Shown here piece by piece: positions 10,618-21,824 of a stretch of DNA of 64,000 nucleotides. Under the pieces are notes generated by a model. That model did not search any database, had not been told where the DNA came from, and was given only the letters and a program-made list of their open reading frames with translations. The translations under genes were made by a program, and so were the position numbers. The DNA lies in the NCBI GenBank assembly GCA_002102555.1, contig MCFL01000001.1, positions 62,001 to 126,000 of the forward strand, given 5' to 3'. Origin of the DNA: Catenaria anguillulae PL171 (lineage: Eukaryota > Blastocladiomycota > Blastocladiomycetes > Blastocladiales > Catenariaceae). The stretch's first letter is position 1. The number at the start of each line of letters is the position of its first letter.

Positions 10618-11750
10618 GGTGATGAGGATGTTGTTGGTGTCGGAGGCGTTAGTGGCGGAGGCAAACGAGCGGAACGGCGTCGGCTGGAAGAGCGAGAGCG
10701 AGATTCGTTGCGTTGGTCTACGGAGGTGAATACTAAGCGGTATTAATCCTTTAACGTAGTGACGATGGTCAAGTCGAGAGAGGAGGGAGGAGGAAGAGGA
10801 AGAGGAAGTGAAGGCGCGAGACAGTGGTTGGGGTTGTTGGTTGACGCAATTGCCAGAGTCAAGATTGGTGATCATTTGTGCCGTTTTCACCGGCGCGACA
10901 CAACTTGATGTTGACGAAGTGGTTGACCATCCCTCGGCTTCGGTGCACCATCTCCCGCTAATTTCACCGGCAGTGGGCCCGAGGGACCCTGAACCGATAC
11001 TTCGCCAGGCTCCATTTCCGACGCCAGCCCGTCTTTGCAGAGCCAACCGGACAAGCGAGCAAGACTTTGCTCGCATCGTTATTCGGCCAAAGACAATCGT
11101 GGTCGGTCAGACTTGTTTGATGGAGGGTGCCTTCGAACCAGAAGCTGGGACAAATCGCCGACCGATTGATGCAGGTAATATGTAATGGGATGCTAATGCA
11201 AGGTGCAACGAAACATGCATGTATATAAATGACAATAATCATGAGAGCTGAAGGCTTGAAGTGAAGACACACAGGTGCCGTTTCCCACTCGGCATTCGGC
11301 CGCAAACTGGGAGGCTACCAAAGGCCATAGTCCATGTTCTTGCCCGCCCCTACCGGTCCAACCGCCGGTTGCCCACAAGTTCTGGTTGGCCTTCTCGATC
11401 TATTCCCCTCGAAATACAGATGGAAATATGCAAGCATGGCCATGGGCGGCCGAGCTGGCGGTCAGCTCAGCGACTTGACTTGACGGCCGTCGATCCAACT
11501 GCACAGAAATCGTCGTCGGCCGATCCGAAGGATTCCGAAGCAGGGATCGCCGATCCGATCCAAATGTGCCCAAGCTTTTTTTCTTTTTTCTTTCTTGGCC
11601 AACACCAAAGCCGTCAGCCGTATTGGATGGAACCTATTCCGACCGTTGATGAAAGCTCGTCGTCAGTATTGACATCCGCAAACAACCGTCCGCAATCCGT
11701 GCCGACCTCACGCCGTCCCGACATTTCTTGCCCCCCAAACCACCACCGCC

Positions 11751-12218
11751 ATGTCCGCCATTGCTGAAAAGGCCGTCAAGATTGTGCACTGCGAGGAGGA
11801 GGAGGCCGAGGAAGTCGAGATTTCCGACCCCAAGGAGCAAATCGCCGAGGGTCCGTCCGAGCCCGCCCCCCGCTCGTTCATGCCCGTCACAATTGAGCTT
11901 GCCTTTGGAGCGAAGCAAAAGGTTCTGACGTCATCAACATGTATCGCCCCCTTTGCTTGACAGAATGCCGGGAGCTTCCCTCCAACGCCCCGCTCCGTGA
12001 GGCTCTCGAGGCTTGCACTGCCCGCGTCGAGGCCGGTGCCGAGGAGACGTGCGTTGAGGAGTTTTTCAAGGTATGTATCTCGCCAATTCGCTTGCACCCA
12101 TCGTCATTACCCTCCGTTCTCACCCTTGGGCTCGTCTTGGGCGCACCCCCTCCACCAACAGCTTCAAAAGGCTGTCGACCAATGCACTGCCGCCTCCCTT
12201 TTCACCAAGCTCAAGTAA
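11751..12218 (+). CDS. QCR6: Cytochrome bc1 complex subunit 6 (hinge protein)
   Basis: Three exons, 11751-11850, 11964-12070 and 12162-12218, encode about 87 aa. The acidic N-terminus (HCEEEEAEEVEISDPKEQ) is followed by the conserved hinge domain: ECRELP, LEACTARVEAGAEETCVEEFF, VDQCTAASLFTKLK. The four conserved Cys that form two disulfides in UQCRH/QCR6 are present. The protein sits on the intermembrane-space side of complex III next to cytochrome c1 and aids cytochrome c docking. The first donor (GTCCGT) is non-optimal but is also used elsewhere in this window, and it restores the expected E-C-R junction. Confidence 0.9.
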
Positions 12219-12609
12219 TACTTCCCTTCATGTCAATTTCTGGGCACCAGCCAAATCTACCTCCTACTTGTTCCTAAAGTCTGCGTAGCCGCCTTTTTTC
12301 TCATTCTGTTCCTCAATGTATTTTTTTTTCCTTTGCCTTGTTTGCCTCGCTTCGCATACACCGACTTTGCCCTGGCCATTTCTGTCCCTCCACGAGTCAC
12401 ATTGTTGGGTTCTTGGTCAATCTGCACCTCAAGACGCGACTCGAGTTGCTGCTCTCTAGCAGCTTCAACTTCACCGTGTTGACCTGGACCTTGTTAGCGA
12501 GAGCGACGTCAGCGAGTGCCTCGTGCGCTCATTCCATTTGTTGAAAGCAACCAGATGCATTCACATTTCCAATGTACAAGGAACATTCAAAAACTTGGAC
12601 CGACCCATT

Positions 12610-13244
12610 TCAAGGGCAAGCGGCAATGGCCTTGATCTCAATCAACAGCTTGGGGTTGGGCAACTGCTTGACAGCCACCGTCGTACGGGTCGGCCCCGTT
12701 GCAGCGTCAAAGAAGGTGTTGTAAACCTATGTGTAGATCAAGACCCAGGTATAGTGAGCAACTTGTCTTGGAGCAAGCAAGCGTCAGCGCAATCAGAACA
12801 TCAACATAAGTATGTACCTCATTGTATCCGGGGAAATCCTTCATGTCAACCAAAAACACGGTCATGTCGACGATCGACTCGAGCCCGGCGCCCGTGGACT
12901 CCTTGATGATGGCCGCAATACTATTTAGACGCATGTCACACTAACTGTCAGTTTGATTCGATCATGGTGTCACCTTGGGCCCGAGGACGGACGGACGGAC
13001 GCATTTACTTTTCAATCACGCCGCGTGTTTGCTCCTTGATATCCAACGACAAGCTCCCATCGGCGTTCTCGGTCACGCCTCGATGCGTGCCGTCGAGCCG
13101 GCGCGACGACGTCCCCGACACATAAAGCATGCCGTTGACGCGGCGGGCGTGCGGGTAGTGTGCGAGTGCCGCGGCACGGTCTTGCAGGACGAAACCGGTG
13201 CCGTTTGGGCCGTGGGTTGGAGCAGAGGCGGCGGGCGTCGACAT
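12610..13244 (-). CDS. RidA/YjgF-family protein (2-aminomuconate deaminase-like)
   Basis: Three exons, 13244-13009, 12920-12818 and 12726-12610, encode about 151 aa with clean phase joins ([25 protein letters not shown]). RidA landmarks are present: YVSGTSSRR near residue 40, [14 protein letters not shown], the catalytic-pocket Arg in [13 protein letters not shown], and LLIEIKAIA near the C-terminus. RidA proteins hydrolyse reactive enamine/imine intermediates; the [11 protein letters not shown] segment is like the fungal 2-aminomuconate deaminase branch, but the substrate cannot be settled from sequence. It is divergent from VMA12, and a 14-base poly-G run (13363-13376) lies in the shared promoter. 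Confidence 0.85.
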
Positions 13245-13362
13245 GGTGCGTTTGCTTTGAATGTGCGTGCAGAATGTCACAAGGTGTGGCATGAAAGATG
13301 CAGGAGAGAGAGCGAGGATAGTCGGCGAGTCAGACTCGCGGAGATGGAGATGCGAGACTGTT

Positions 13363-13376
13363 GGGGGGGGGGGGGG
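13363..13376. repeat. Poly-G tract in a divergent promoter
   Basis: A run of 14 G sits between the divergent RidA-family gene (start 13244) and VMA12 (start 13461). Homopolymers of this length mutate easily and may affect nucleosome placement; no function is shown. Confidence 0.6.
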
Positions 13377-13460
13377 CGGCAATGTCGGCGCGTTCGATCG
13401 AGGAATGAAGGAAATCAAGTGATGATGTACATATCTTGCCACATTCGACACTCACACACA

Positions 13461-14294
13461 ATGCAACTCAAAGTCCGCACAACCACCGCCATCCAGTCCT
13501 TTCTCGCCGCCTGCGTGGCGGACGAGTCCCGCCTCGATACCGCCACCAGGGCCGCCCTCCAGCCCTACTTGCACGACACGCATGTCCCATACGCGCTGCT
13601 GCTCGAAGCTTGGACGAGTGCACGGGCAAGTCGGCGGCAACCGTCGACCGAGGAATTGGATGCCGAGGGCAAAGAGTTGGTGCCCGAGTTGACGGAATTG
13701 CTCAAGGGGTCCGAGATTGTGTTTCCATCTTTCACAACACGACAATCAAGCTCGGAAACGAACGAATCGAGCCAAGCCGAGGCAAAGGTCTGCCCCCACA
13801 TTTCCTCTTCCTCCTCCTGCCTCGACATGTCTTTCTCACCCGCCGCCGCCACCCACCCACCCCTGGCCGCTTTCCCGGCACACACAGAACCCGCACCTGC
13901 AGTCCATCCTGGCATCCATCCGCCGCGACCAAGAAGCCAACGAGTACGAGCGCATGACTGGATTCCGGATTGGCGACAGCGACGCCTCCGAGCCCGTGTT
14001 TCGTACATCCATGGACGATCCAAAGGTCGCTCGCAGGCTCTTGCTCACGGTCATCAATGTGTTTTTCACTGCGGCGTCTGTGTTTGTGGCCGTCATGTGG
14101 ATTGGACCCACCGTGTCGGACAATGTCGCTTGGGTGCGTATATGTTTCACTTGCATGTGTGTACAAACTTGGGTTCTCACTGGCAACGTATGTGACTGTA
14201 GAGGGTGCTTGTGGCATTCTTGCTTGCATTGCTGGTGTTGGGTGGCGAGGCGTGGTTGGCGTATCGGAGTGCATTCCAGCAACCCATGATGTGA
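13461..14294 (+). CDS. VMA12: V-ATPase assembly factor Vma12/TMEM199
   Basis: Three exons, 13461-13787, 13888-14133 and 14202-14294, encode about 221 aa. The N-terminal half is soluble. A conserved block near residues 110-135 (NPHLQSILASIRRDQEANEYERMTG, quoted in part as SIRRDQEANEYERM) matches the cytosolic Vma12 signature. Two membrane spans follow: LLLTVINVFFTAASVFVAVM and VLVAFLLALLVLGGEAWLAY. Vma12 works in the ER with Vma21 and Vma22 to assemble the V0 sector of the vacuolar proton pump. Splice joins use GTCTGC and GTGCGT donors and keep frame. It converges on the gene ending at 14446. Confidence 0.88.
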
Positions 14295-14445
14295 CACATG
14301 GATGTGTATTTTACATTTGGACTTTTTGTCGTTCAAGGTCACGGATTGAGCGCAACAAGTAGTATCAGGGGGTATTGCAAGTAAGCTCAACGACAATCAC
14401 GACGAGTGGGAGACCAATTTTCCAGACTCGACCCCCTGTATAAAT

Positions 14446-15300
14446 TCACTGTGGTCGATTATGCTCTCCTCGCCCAACGGCACCTACGCCTCGACCCGTG
14501 GTGCTTGTTCGGCTGGTTGTTGATGACGTCGAAAAGTACCGCTTCACGAGCTCATCGGATTGCCGCTAAAAAGGCCCCCAAAGAGTGAGCGAGGTCAGAT
14601 GGAGCACGTGCAATCAGAGTCAACATTTGAAGTTCATATGTACCTCAATCACCATGGTGGGCGAATCCGCGTGTCGCGGACCATACAAAACAGATGGTTC
14701 GCGAATCTTTGGGACAGATGGGACCGCAGGCATAAAGTAGAGCGGACCAACGGGCGCGGCCGTCGATGAGGAGGGGGTCCGGCGAGAAGAAACCGGGTGC
14801 AGTGGCAAGTGGCGCGATCGGGGAGACGCATCATCCAGGCGAGGAGAAGATGGGCGTGAAGGATGTGTTAGTGGCGAGCGTGATGGTGCAGGCTTTGATG
14901 GCTGGTGATGAAACGCGGGTGGTGCAGGAATCCGGTTTTCGCGCCCGCGATAAGAAACGTGTGGTGGGGATGTGCGCTGATTGCCGTCGTTGCCGGTGCC
15001 AAGGACTTTGTCGAGTTGCGACAAGAGCAAGTCTTCCTCTTGCGCGTTGTCATTGTCGTTGTCGTCTGGCTTTGACGTTGCGTGAGGAAGGGGACCAAGA
15101 AGAGCTTCAGCAGATCCGCGCGGCGGGTGAGGACTTTGGTCGTGGCCGAGGACCCAATCGAGGTCGCGCAACAAGTCGTCGCATTCCTTGCGGATCGAGG
15201 CGCGCAGGTCGACATCCTCATCATGGTCAATGTCTTGACCAGTGGTGGGGGCGAAGGTGGAGTGTGGAGAGGTGCGCGCGTGGTAGTAATTGGCAGACAT
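14446..15300 (-). CDS. Disordered hypothetical protein with two LL-LD-VLG motifs
   Basis: Two exons are proposed, 15300-14644 and 14565-14446, about 258 aa. The splice (donor GTACAT, branch-like CTGAC, acceptor TTTTTAG) replaces an abrupt frame end with a credible tail (RQSDELVKRYFSTSST). An ATG at 15327 would add nine residues. Most of the protein is Pro/Ser/Asp-rich and probably disordered. Two short amphipathic helices look like repeats: CDDLLRDLDWVLGHDQ near residue 40 and EDLLLSQLDKVLGTGND near residue 88, each flanked by acidic stretches. These could be docking motifs for a partner. No known family was recognised. The gene model is moderate in confidence. Confidence 0.55.
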
Positions 15301-15615
15301 GATTCCGGGTGTTGGTAGTGATTTCATGAAGTGTATCGTGGCATGTGCCCAGTGCAGATGAATAAAGACTGTTGGGTCAGGGACCTCACGTTCATATGAA
15401 ACAGAATGTGACGGTCACCGTTCATCATTGACAATTGGATCGGCGGCCCTCAACATGGATCGGGCGGCCGCCATCACTCGTCAACCTCATTTGCCTATCG
15501 TCAAGACATGCCAACGCCAATACTTACCAAGTGCCAGAGCCATACCGTCCGTCACTTTGCAACGCAGCTTCGCCACTCTCCGCCGTCGTCATTGCCATTG
15601 CCATCTGCCGTCACC

Positions 15616-16250
15616 ATGTTTGTCGCCCACGTTGCCCGCGCTGCCTTGGTAAGTGTCCCCTGCTTTCCACCCCTGTCCTCCAACCAGTCCCGCCCCATCG
15701 CAACACCAGACGACACGGCCTGTCGCCGACTTGATTCCTGCTCATGGACTGCTCGATCCAGTCAACCGATGGCCGCTCGCTCGCTCGCTTGCGACCGCCT
15801 GCCCGCACTTTTGTCCCAGAAACGCACACGGACTGACCACCCACATTGTTGCTCGCACGTGTTTGCAGAAGACCTCGGTGCCCAAGGCCACCTACGTTGC
15901 CCCCTCGTCGGCCTTGTTTGCCAAGGGTACTTTTCGCCTCATGGTTCACTGCTTCATGGGCGTTTTTCACTCATCGTCCATCCCCATCTCACATCAGATA
16001 TCCTTTCCGACATTGCCCTCAACGAGATCCGTGCCTTCAAGCCCAAGGAACAGCAGGTCACGGACCCGGCCTTGACCAAGAAGTTCACTGCCCCAGCTCC
16101 CGCCGCCGTACGTTTCCGCTTGTGATTGTGAATGCCTCAACCCCACCATAACTCGCTCGATCCTTAATCCTGATATTGTGCATATCCTAGGCTACCGCTG
16201 TCCCCGAGGTGACCAAGGAGGAACTCGAGTCGTACGCCAAGGGCGAGTAA
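15616..16250 (+). CDS. ATP14: Mitochondrial F1Fo ATP synthase subunit h
   Basis: Four exons, 15616-15648, 15869-15926, 15998-16107 and 16191-16250, encode about 86 aa. The short presequence (MFVAHVARAAL, then KTSVPKATYV) is followed by DILSDIALNEIRAFKPKEQQ, which matches the Atp14 signature (D-L-LNELKAYKP), and an acidic C-terminus (VPEVTKEELESYAKGE). Subunit h is part of the peripheral stalk of fungal ATP synthase, equivalent to animal F6. All joins hold phase, and the first intron has a full GTAAGT donor. The small size and sequence divergence typical of this subunit leave slight doubt. Confidence 0.82.
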
Positions 16251-16521
16251 AGCTTTTGTGTCTTTTTTTTTGGGCTTTCTTGCTTGTCGCTCACGAGTTT
16301 GGCCTTTCTCTTCTTTTTTTCCCTACTGTGACCAAGTTCTTCTATCTTGGTTGGCTGTTTGATACATATAGGTGTTGTCTGTTTTTAAATTTCTTGTTGC
16401 ACATTACGGCTGCGACAATGAGGTGAAAAATGTGTACATGCACGGTGTGCCTGGTTGAGGTGATGAGAGAGATTCAAGATCAAAGCAACAGCAAACACAA
16501 AAGCCGAAACGGCAATGCGAC

Positions 16522-17295
16522 TTAGGAGGAGGACGACCCAGATGCACCTTGGCCCTCTGGAACCACATTGGCATACTTGCTACTCCACTCGATCCACGAA
16601 CCTTTGTAGCTCCTTACCCTGGGTCATTTCGATTCACCCGTTGTTGGATGTTGCGTGTGAGTGTCCAATGCCAACCATTGAACCTAATTAAAATAGAACA
16701 AGGATATCACGTACCGCTTAAACCCCAACGCCCTGGCCACTTGTGCGGCCATATCTGCCCTAACCCCGGCCTTGCAATACATGACCAAATTGGTGGCCTC
16801 CCTACTGGGCTTTGGAAACCCATTCAGCAACTGGAACTGCATGTTGGGCTCTTGCAAGGCGGCCTGCAGCTCGGGCAAGGGCAAGGGTACCGCCGTTGGG
16901 ATCAGGCCCGTGGCGGCGTGCTCGTCCGGGTTGCGCACGTCGATCAAGAGCACGTCCTTGCCGACGCCCGTGCGGCCTGTGCGAATGAGGAACGCCAGGT
17001 CCGACCCGGAGATGGGTGTGCCGGCCGAGAAGGAGGCGTCGAGGTCAATGTCGTTCACATCCGTGTTGGAGTTGGTGTTGGTGTTGGCATCGGTGCTGGT
17101 GTTGGCAGGCGAAAGGTTCGGTGCCGCTGAGGATGTCGAGTATGAGGAGGAGGGAAAGCGAATGGAGGCGGCTCGAGACAGCGCGACAATGCTGGCAGAG
17201 GTGCTGACGCGGGCTGCGTGCCGGGCTGTCGCGCGGAGGTTGGCCAGGCCGGCGGATCGGATGAGGGCGAGCGAGTGCATGGCGGATACTGACAT
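16522..17295 (-). CDS. Mitochondrial rhodanese-domain sulfurtransferase
   Basis: Two exons, 17295-16715 and 16609-16522, encode about 222 aa. The first 60 residues are rich in Ala, Arg and Ser (LALIRSAGLANLRATARHA) as in a mitochondrial presequence, followed by an Asn/Thr/Asp repeat linker encoded by simple repeats. One rhodanese domain follows: DVLLIDVRNPDEHAATGLIP, then the active-site loop YCKAGVRADMAA with the catalytic Cys, and GFKRYKGSWIEWSSKYANV at the end. This resembles yeast Rdl1/Rdl2-type single-domain thiosulfate sulfurtransferases. Other in-frame ATGs at 17331 and 17280 change only the presequence. Confidence 0.87.
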
Positions 17296-17532
17296 GTTGG
17301 CTGCCGTTGAATGTGTGTGCCAATATTGCAAGTCAGAATATTCATATGATGGGGAAAATGAAGCTTTTGGATCGGATTGGAATGGCGGATGGGCCGTCGA
17401 TTCGCTTCCTTACCAACCCACCCAACAGTCAACCAACAGTCACCTTTGCTTGGTGTTGGTGGAATTGGTAAAAATGCAATCGACTTGAATTGAGTGAGGA
17501 GCCGCCAGCCCAATCAATCGCCCGCCATCGCC

Positions 17533-18715
17533 ATGTACTCTTCCATGTCTGCCTGCTCCGGCGCAGCCGCCGCCGCTGCCCGCCGCCCGCTTGTCTCTGG
17601 CATCGCCGGTCAAGTTTCCGTCTCTGGGCCCCGCCGGACCATGGCCTCCACCGCTGCCGCTACCACAAAGTCCAAGGCCAATGCCAACACCAAGACATCC
17701 CCTCTGAACCCGTCCGACTCGCACCCGCACCCGCACCCGGCGTTTACCCACGCCCAATCCCTGCTTGCCACCGCCAACGCCCTCGCCCCGCACCAGCAGC
17801 TCGCCACGATCCGCGCCTTCCGCCACGGCCAAGCCAACTTTGCCTTGCCCGAGTTCCGCACTTTGGGCTTGCGTCACTTTATCACCCGACGCCGCCCGCG
17901 CCTCGTCCAGTTTGCCGAGCAGCGCCATGTGTTTAGCGACTTTTTCCCAAAGCATGAGGACCAGATCAATGTGGAAGTGCATGTAGCTGCCACGGCCGCG
18001 GCACCGGATGCATCGGCCGACGGCCAAGGCCACAGTGATCTGGTCCGGATCGAGTTGGGCGCAGACGTCAGGCCTACGCAAATGATGGAGCCACTCAAGG
18101 TGTGCTTGCAGCCGTACCATGAGGAGGTGAAAAAGTACACGTTTGTGCTTGTGGATGGAGACATGGCCAGGCCCGATTGGGAAATGCGGTCCGAGCAGGT
18201 CCTTTGGATGGTGTACGTTGCGTTTGTTCATGTTCCTTCCCCCTGAGCCCCATCCTGGTCGTTGATCACTCACATGGTGTTGTTGTGTTGTGGATCAACT
18301 CAGCAAGGACATTCCGCTCTCGGCTGCAACCGCCACCGCGCCTCTGCCGCTCCCGACCACATCGGCCGCCGTCGCCGCACCCGGCAACTCGATCGGCACA
18401 CTTGTTGTTCCTTACGTGCCTCCTCACCCAACCCGTGGGACCGGCGCACATCGCATCTTGGCCTTTGCCTTTGAACAGTCGGACTCGACCGATATTCCTG
18501 CAACGCTTCCGCGCGGCATTTCGCTGTGGGAACTCATTCAGGCACACAAGTTGACGCCTCGCGGGATTCACGTGTGGAAGGCGCAGTGGGATGCCAGCGT
18601 GTCAAAGGTGTTTACCGAGGTGTTGAACGTCAAGGAGCCCGTGTTTGTGACGCGGCCAAAGATTGGCCGCAAGGGCGTGGACGGGTTGATTGAGAACCGG
18701 TATGAGGGCATTTGA
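17533..18715 (+). CDS. MRPL38: Mitochondrial large ribosomal subunit protein mL38 (PEBP fold)
   Basis: Two exons, 17533-18212 and 18304-18715, encode about 363 aa; the join uses a GTACGT donor and gives LWMVKDIPLS. An Ala/Ser-rich N-terminus serves as presequence. The PEBP-like domain is visible in KYTFVLVDGDMARPDWE, VVPYVPPHPTRGTGAHRILAF and the preceding VEVHVAA strand. The upstream region (LATIRAFRHGQANFALPEFR) is typical of mL38/yeast Mrpl35, and the Trp-rich C-terminus (WELIQAHKLTPRGIHVWKAQWD) matches the mL38 tail. Classic PEBP phosphatidylethanolamine sites are not kept, as expected for the ribosomal paralogue. Confidence 0.85.
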
Positions 18716-18881
18716 GTCGTGGACAAGATGTGTGGACATTTAGCATTTGTATTTCACTTGTTTCTATCTATCTCCATAAATTCACATGTACACATAGTAA
18801 TGTGTTTCTGTCTCTCTCTCTCCTTCGTCGTGCCGCCAGATTTCCTCTTTCCCGCCTCTATTCATCACCGCGCCCCTGGAT

Positions 18882-19518
18882 TCAATCGTTGCTTCCACCT
18901 CCACCACTGCCACTGCCGCCTGAATCCCCTCCGCCTCCGCCACCACCAGAGTCACATGCACCACTGCCAGAGTAGCCGCCGCCATACCCCGAATCATGAC
19001 ACCCACGGTCACCCGAGCCCAGATCCAATCCACCCGACGCTGCACGGCTGTCGCTATACTCGTACGGAGGCGGCGCCGCCATTTCCTGTTGCGCGGCGGC
19101 CAGTGCATGCACATGATACTGCCCGGCCTCCAACTGGGCATCATTTCCGGCGGGTCCGCAGCCGTGGCTGAAGCCACTGCATTGGTGGTGGTAGTGGTGG
19201 ACGGTGCAATGGTCATGCCCGGGGCCGCCGTGGACTGGCGGGTCGGGATATGGAACCAGAGTGGGGTCGTCGTCGCGCGAAGCGTTGCGTGCAGTAGCCA
19301 CAAACGAGGCCGCGCATGCGATCAACATCATCAGCAAGGCAATGACAAAGAACAAGGTTTCTGGTGCTGAAGGCAACAACAATAACGTTATATAGGGACA
19401 AGCAGGCACATCCAAAGAAGTGGGCGAATGTGAGTGATGGTGGCGGCTGTGGTGCGTGAGCGGAGCGGAGCAGAGCGGCAGCCGTGGACGGACCAATATC
19501 AAGGGGTAGGCTGGGCAT
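18882..19518 (-). CDS. Array member A: small membrane protein with Gly/Asp/Ser/Cys-rich tail
   Basis: Modelled as exon 19518-19494 (25 nt, MPSLPLDI plus one base) and exon 19360-18882, about 167 aa. A second acceptor six bases upstream is equally in phase. One transmembrane helix (LFFVIALLMMLIACAASFV) is followed by a short acidic/His/Cys-rich region, the family's central motif in diverged form (LEAGQYHVH), and a tail of GYGGGYSGSGACDSGGG type ending SND rather than the usual SCD. It is the last gene of the array in transcription order. The family is not one I recognise. Positive charge after the helix suggests the tail faces the cytosol, which is inference. A TATA-like element within the proposed intron (about 19388-19395) leaves an alternative start inside exon 2 possible. 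Confidence 0.65.
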
Positions 19519-19847
19519 GGCTGGCGACAGATGATCGAGCGGGAGCTTTTTGAGTTCAAGACAAGTTGGGGCTGCTTGGTAAATTGTAAGGACGTAGAGT
19601 TTGGAATTGATGAGAGCGCAAATAGGATGGTGCGCGGGATGGGCGAGCCGGTATAAATTCGAGCGTTACACCTGAAAGCGAGGCACGGCGGAACTTAAGC
19701 CCTGTCTTGCATTTGTGTATTGTGTCCTCGGTGTTATCATCCATGCGCAGCCAACAAGCTTGAAAGGCTCGCGATTTCGATGGCGTGGGCGTGGGCGTGG
19801 GTATTTCCGAACGTGCAGGTGGGCGGCGTTGTTGAGCGTTGACAGGT

Positions 19848-19869
19848 GATCGATCATGTGAGACAAAAC
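19848..19869 (-). promoter_or_regulatory. Conserved upstream element of array member A
   Basis: Reads GATCATGTGAGACAAAAC on the + strand (19852-19869), preceded by GATC, and lies about 330 bp upstream of the proposed start codon of member A. The same block recurs upstream of members B, E, F and G, and in a shorter form at D. This recurrence is direct observation; a transcription-factor role is inferred. Confidence 0.55.
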
Positions 19870-20287
19870 CACGACAAAACGTTGACGCCTGCCTCACGGC
19901 CGAAAGGCCAAATCCAAATCCAGCGCCGCTTCTGGAAAAAGATCGACTGAACATGAATTCTGGACATGTGGGACATGGGCTGTAGGCTGGGCATGGTGTG
20001 GACTGAGACATGGGTATGTATCCACAGTATGGCACACATCGAGGACACGTTAACTGGCCACTACCGCACACCAAAGCCCGCTCGCTCTGCTCGGGTGGGC
20101 CACCGTGAGTCTACATACCACCATTATTGTCCTCCCTTGAGCCTCTGTGAGCCAGCCCATCTGATCGCACCCTTGTCATTCCCTTTCGCGCCGCGATTTT
20201 GCTCCTTAGAGAAGGACGGATGGGATTCAAAGCGCTCAGGTCTTGTCAGCATCCGGCTCTGACTCAATCGCAGGTGCCACCACCCAC

Positions 20288-20685
20288 TCACCCTGCGCCG
20301 CCCGAATCATCGCCGCCACCACCAGAATCACATCCGTCACGACCACCGCCGCTCTGATTGAACTGTTGGCCGCCTGCTGCTTCCATCGCAACCGTTCGTC
20401 TCACCCACCACCAACGCGGCTGCCACTACCGCGAGTGCCGCCTGATGCACCTCCAATTGGCCGGCCGTGACAACTGGGGGTTTGTCGTGCGCGGGCCTGG
20501 ATGCATGCCTGGGCAATTCCGGCCAGGAGCATCATGCAAAAGGCAAAGGCGAGAAGGCCAATAAACAGGCTCAACGAGTCTGTGGATTGATCAATGGAGC
20601 AGATTTTCTCGGAGGTAGTCACAAGTGTGTGGGAATGCTAATCGACTAGATCGTTCATACCAAAATCAAATGGTGGGCCAAGCAT
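20288..20685 (-). pseudogene. Array member B: frameshifted copy
   Basis: Exon 20685-20661 is again 25 nt (MLGPPFDF plus one base, donor GTATGA), joined to exon 2 at 20579. The helix FIGLLAFAFCMMLLAGIAQAC and a Cys/Arg segment are intact, but the frame runs into TGA at about 20401. The family's VAMEAAGGQQ motif and a CDSGGGGDDSGGAG tail continue in another frame to 20288. A small indel has thus separated head from tail. It could still make a 74-residue tailless membrane protein. This is a host gene family, not a transposon. Confidence 0.6.
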
Positions 20686-21017
20686 GGTGACGAGCAAACG
20701 AGGCGAAGTGAGGAATGTGCTTTTATTTCAGTGTACGTTGGGCGGTTTCCAGGCGGTGGATCCGGTATACAGAAAATATTCCTTGGGAATGAGAGAGAAA
20801 AGGTTCAGAGGAGTTGGCGGTCAATAGCCGAGTGCGACGTGGAAGCAAGGTCAGCCGACCATGCGCACGGACTGGATCCTATGTTGTCGTTGCCACGCTC
20901 ATGGTTTGCTGATGCCACATAGGCCCGCTCGGAGCAAGTCCGGGCGGATGGCGTGGGAGCTGACGTGAGTGCTTCCAGCAAGGTGTGCGGCTGTGGCTGT
21001 CTCGTGTCTCATGCCAG

Positions 21018-21030
21018 TCATGTGAGACAA
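21018..21030 (-). promoter_or_regulatory. Conserved upstream element of array member B
   Basis: TCATGTGAGACAA on the + strand, about 333 bp 5' of the start codon of member B and at nearly the same spacing as in A, E and F. The wider upstream sequence of B also resembles that of C (shared CACGGACTGGATCCTA and CTCATGGTTTGCTG). Confidence 0.5.
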
Positions 21031-21255
21031 TGAGATCCAACATTGTCGCGTGTCGGCACTGTTTACGTCTGAACCTTGACTCGGGCGAGCGACAGCCTCC
21101 ACAACGGGTGAAATATTTGCGATTTGCGCAGAGCTGGAAGATCTTGTATGTATGTGTCACAGAAATCTGCAGCTAGGTAGATTGGGCCGGTCGCGCCGCC
21201 TGCAGGACCGAAATGAAGTAATCATGCCAGGAAACCTAGGACATCTCGTCTCCAT

Positions 21256-21824
21256 TCAATCACAGCTGCCACCACCGCCACTCCCGCCCGAATCCCCGCC
21301 GCCCCCACCCGAATAACTCCCATTACCACCGCCGGAATATCCGCCCCAACCGCCGCCGCCGTACCCAGAATCCGATCCGCAGCCACATGTTCCTAAATCA
21401 TAACCTCTGCCGCCGCCGTCGCCGCTTTCACGGCACTGTTGGCCGCCTGCGGCAATGGTAGCGGCATACTGTCCAGCTTCCATCGCAACCATCGTGTCAA
21501 CGTCTCGCGAGCCGCCGCGACCGCCACAGCCGCCGTGGCGACGAGCACCACCTAGGCCCCCTTCAATTGGCGGACCGTGACGAGTTGCCCTTGGCTCAGG
21601 AGCGCATGTCTGCTTGCAAGACCAGGCAATTGCGGCCAACAACGTTATGAAGCAACAGGAAAAGGCAAGAAGGCCCATGACCAGGGTCGGCAAATCTGTG
21701 GAAGCAATGATCAAAGGAGCAGATTTATGTGGAGGTGGACAATTGAGTCACATGTGGACACCATGACAAGTTGAGTCAGCCGAGAGCGGACGTATCAACC
21801 AGAGTCGAATGATGGGCCTGGCAT
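21256..21824 (-). CDS. Array member C: small membrane protein with Gly-rich tail
   Basis: Exon 21824-21800 (25 nt, MPGPSFDS plus one base) and exon 21695-21256 encode about 154 aa. A transmembrane helix (LVMGLLAFSCCFITLLAAIA) is followed by a Cys-containing juxtamembrane piece (WSCKQTCAPEPRA), Gly/Arg-rich sequence with HGPPIEGG, the central motif MVAMEAGQYAATIAAG, and a long Gly tail (SDSGYGGGGWGGYSGGG, ending GGGGSCD). ATTTAAATAC about 35-45 bp upstream may be its TATA box. The call as an unknown family is firm; the gene model depends on the proposed 25-nt exon, which recurs in six other copies. Confidence 0.7.

Noticed and set aside
19556-20074. A 172-codon Pro/Ser/Cys-rich minus-strand frame upstream of array member A
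   Set aside because: It lies over the conserved promoter block and resembles no other array upstream region at protein level.
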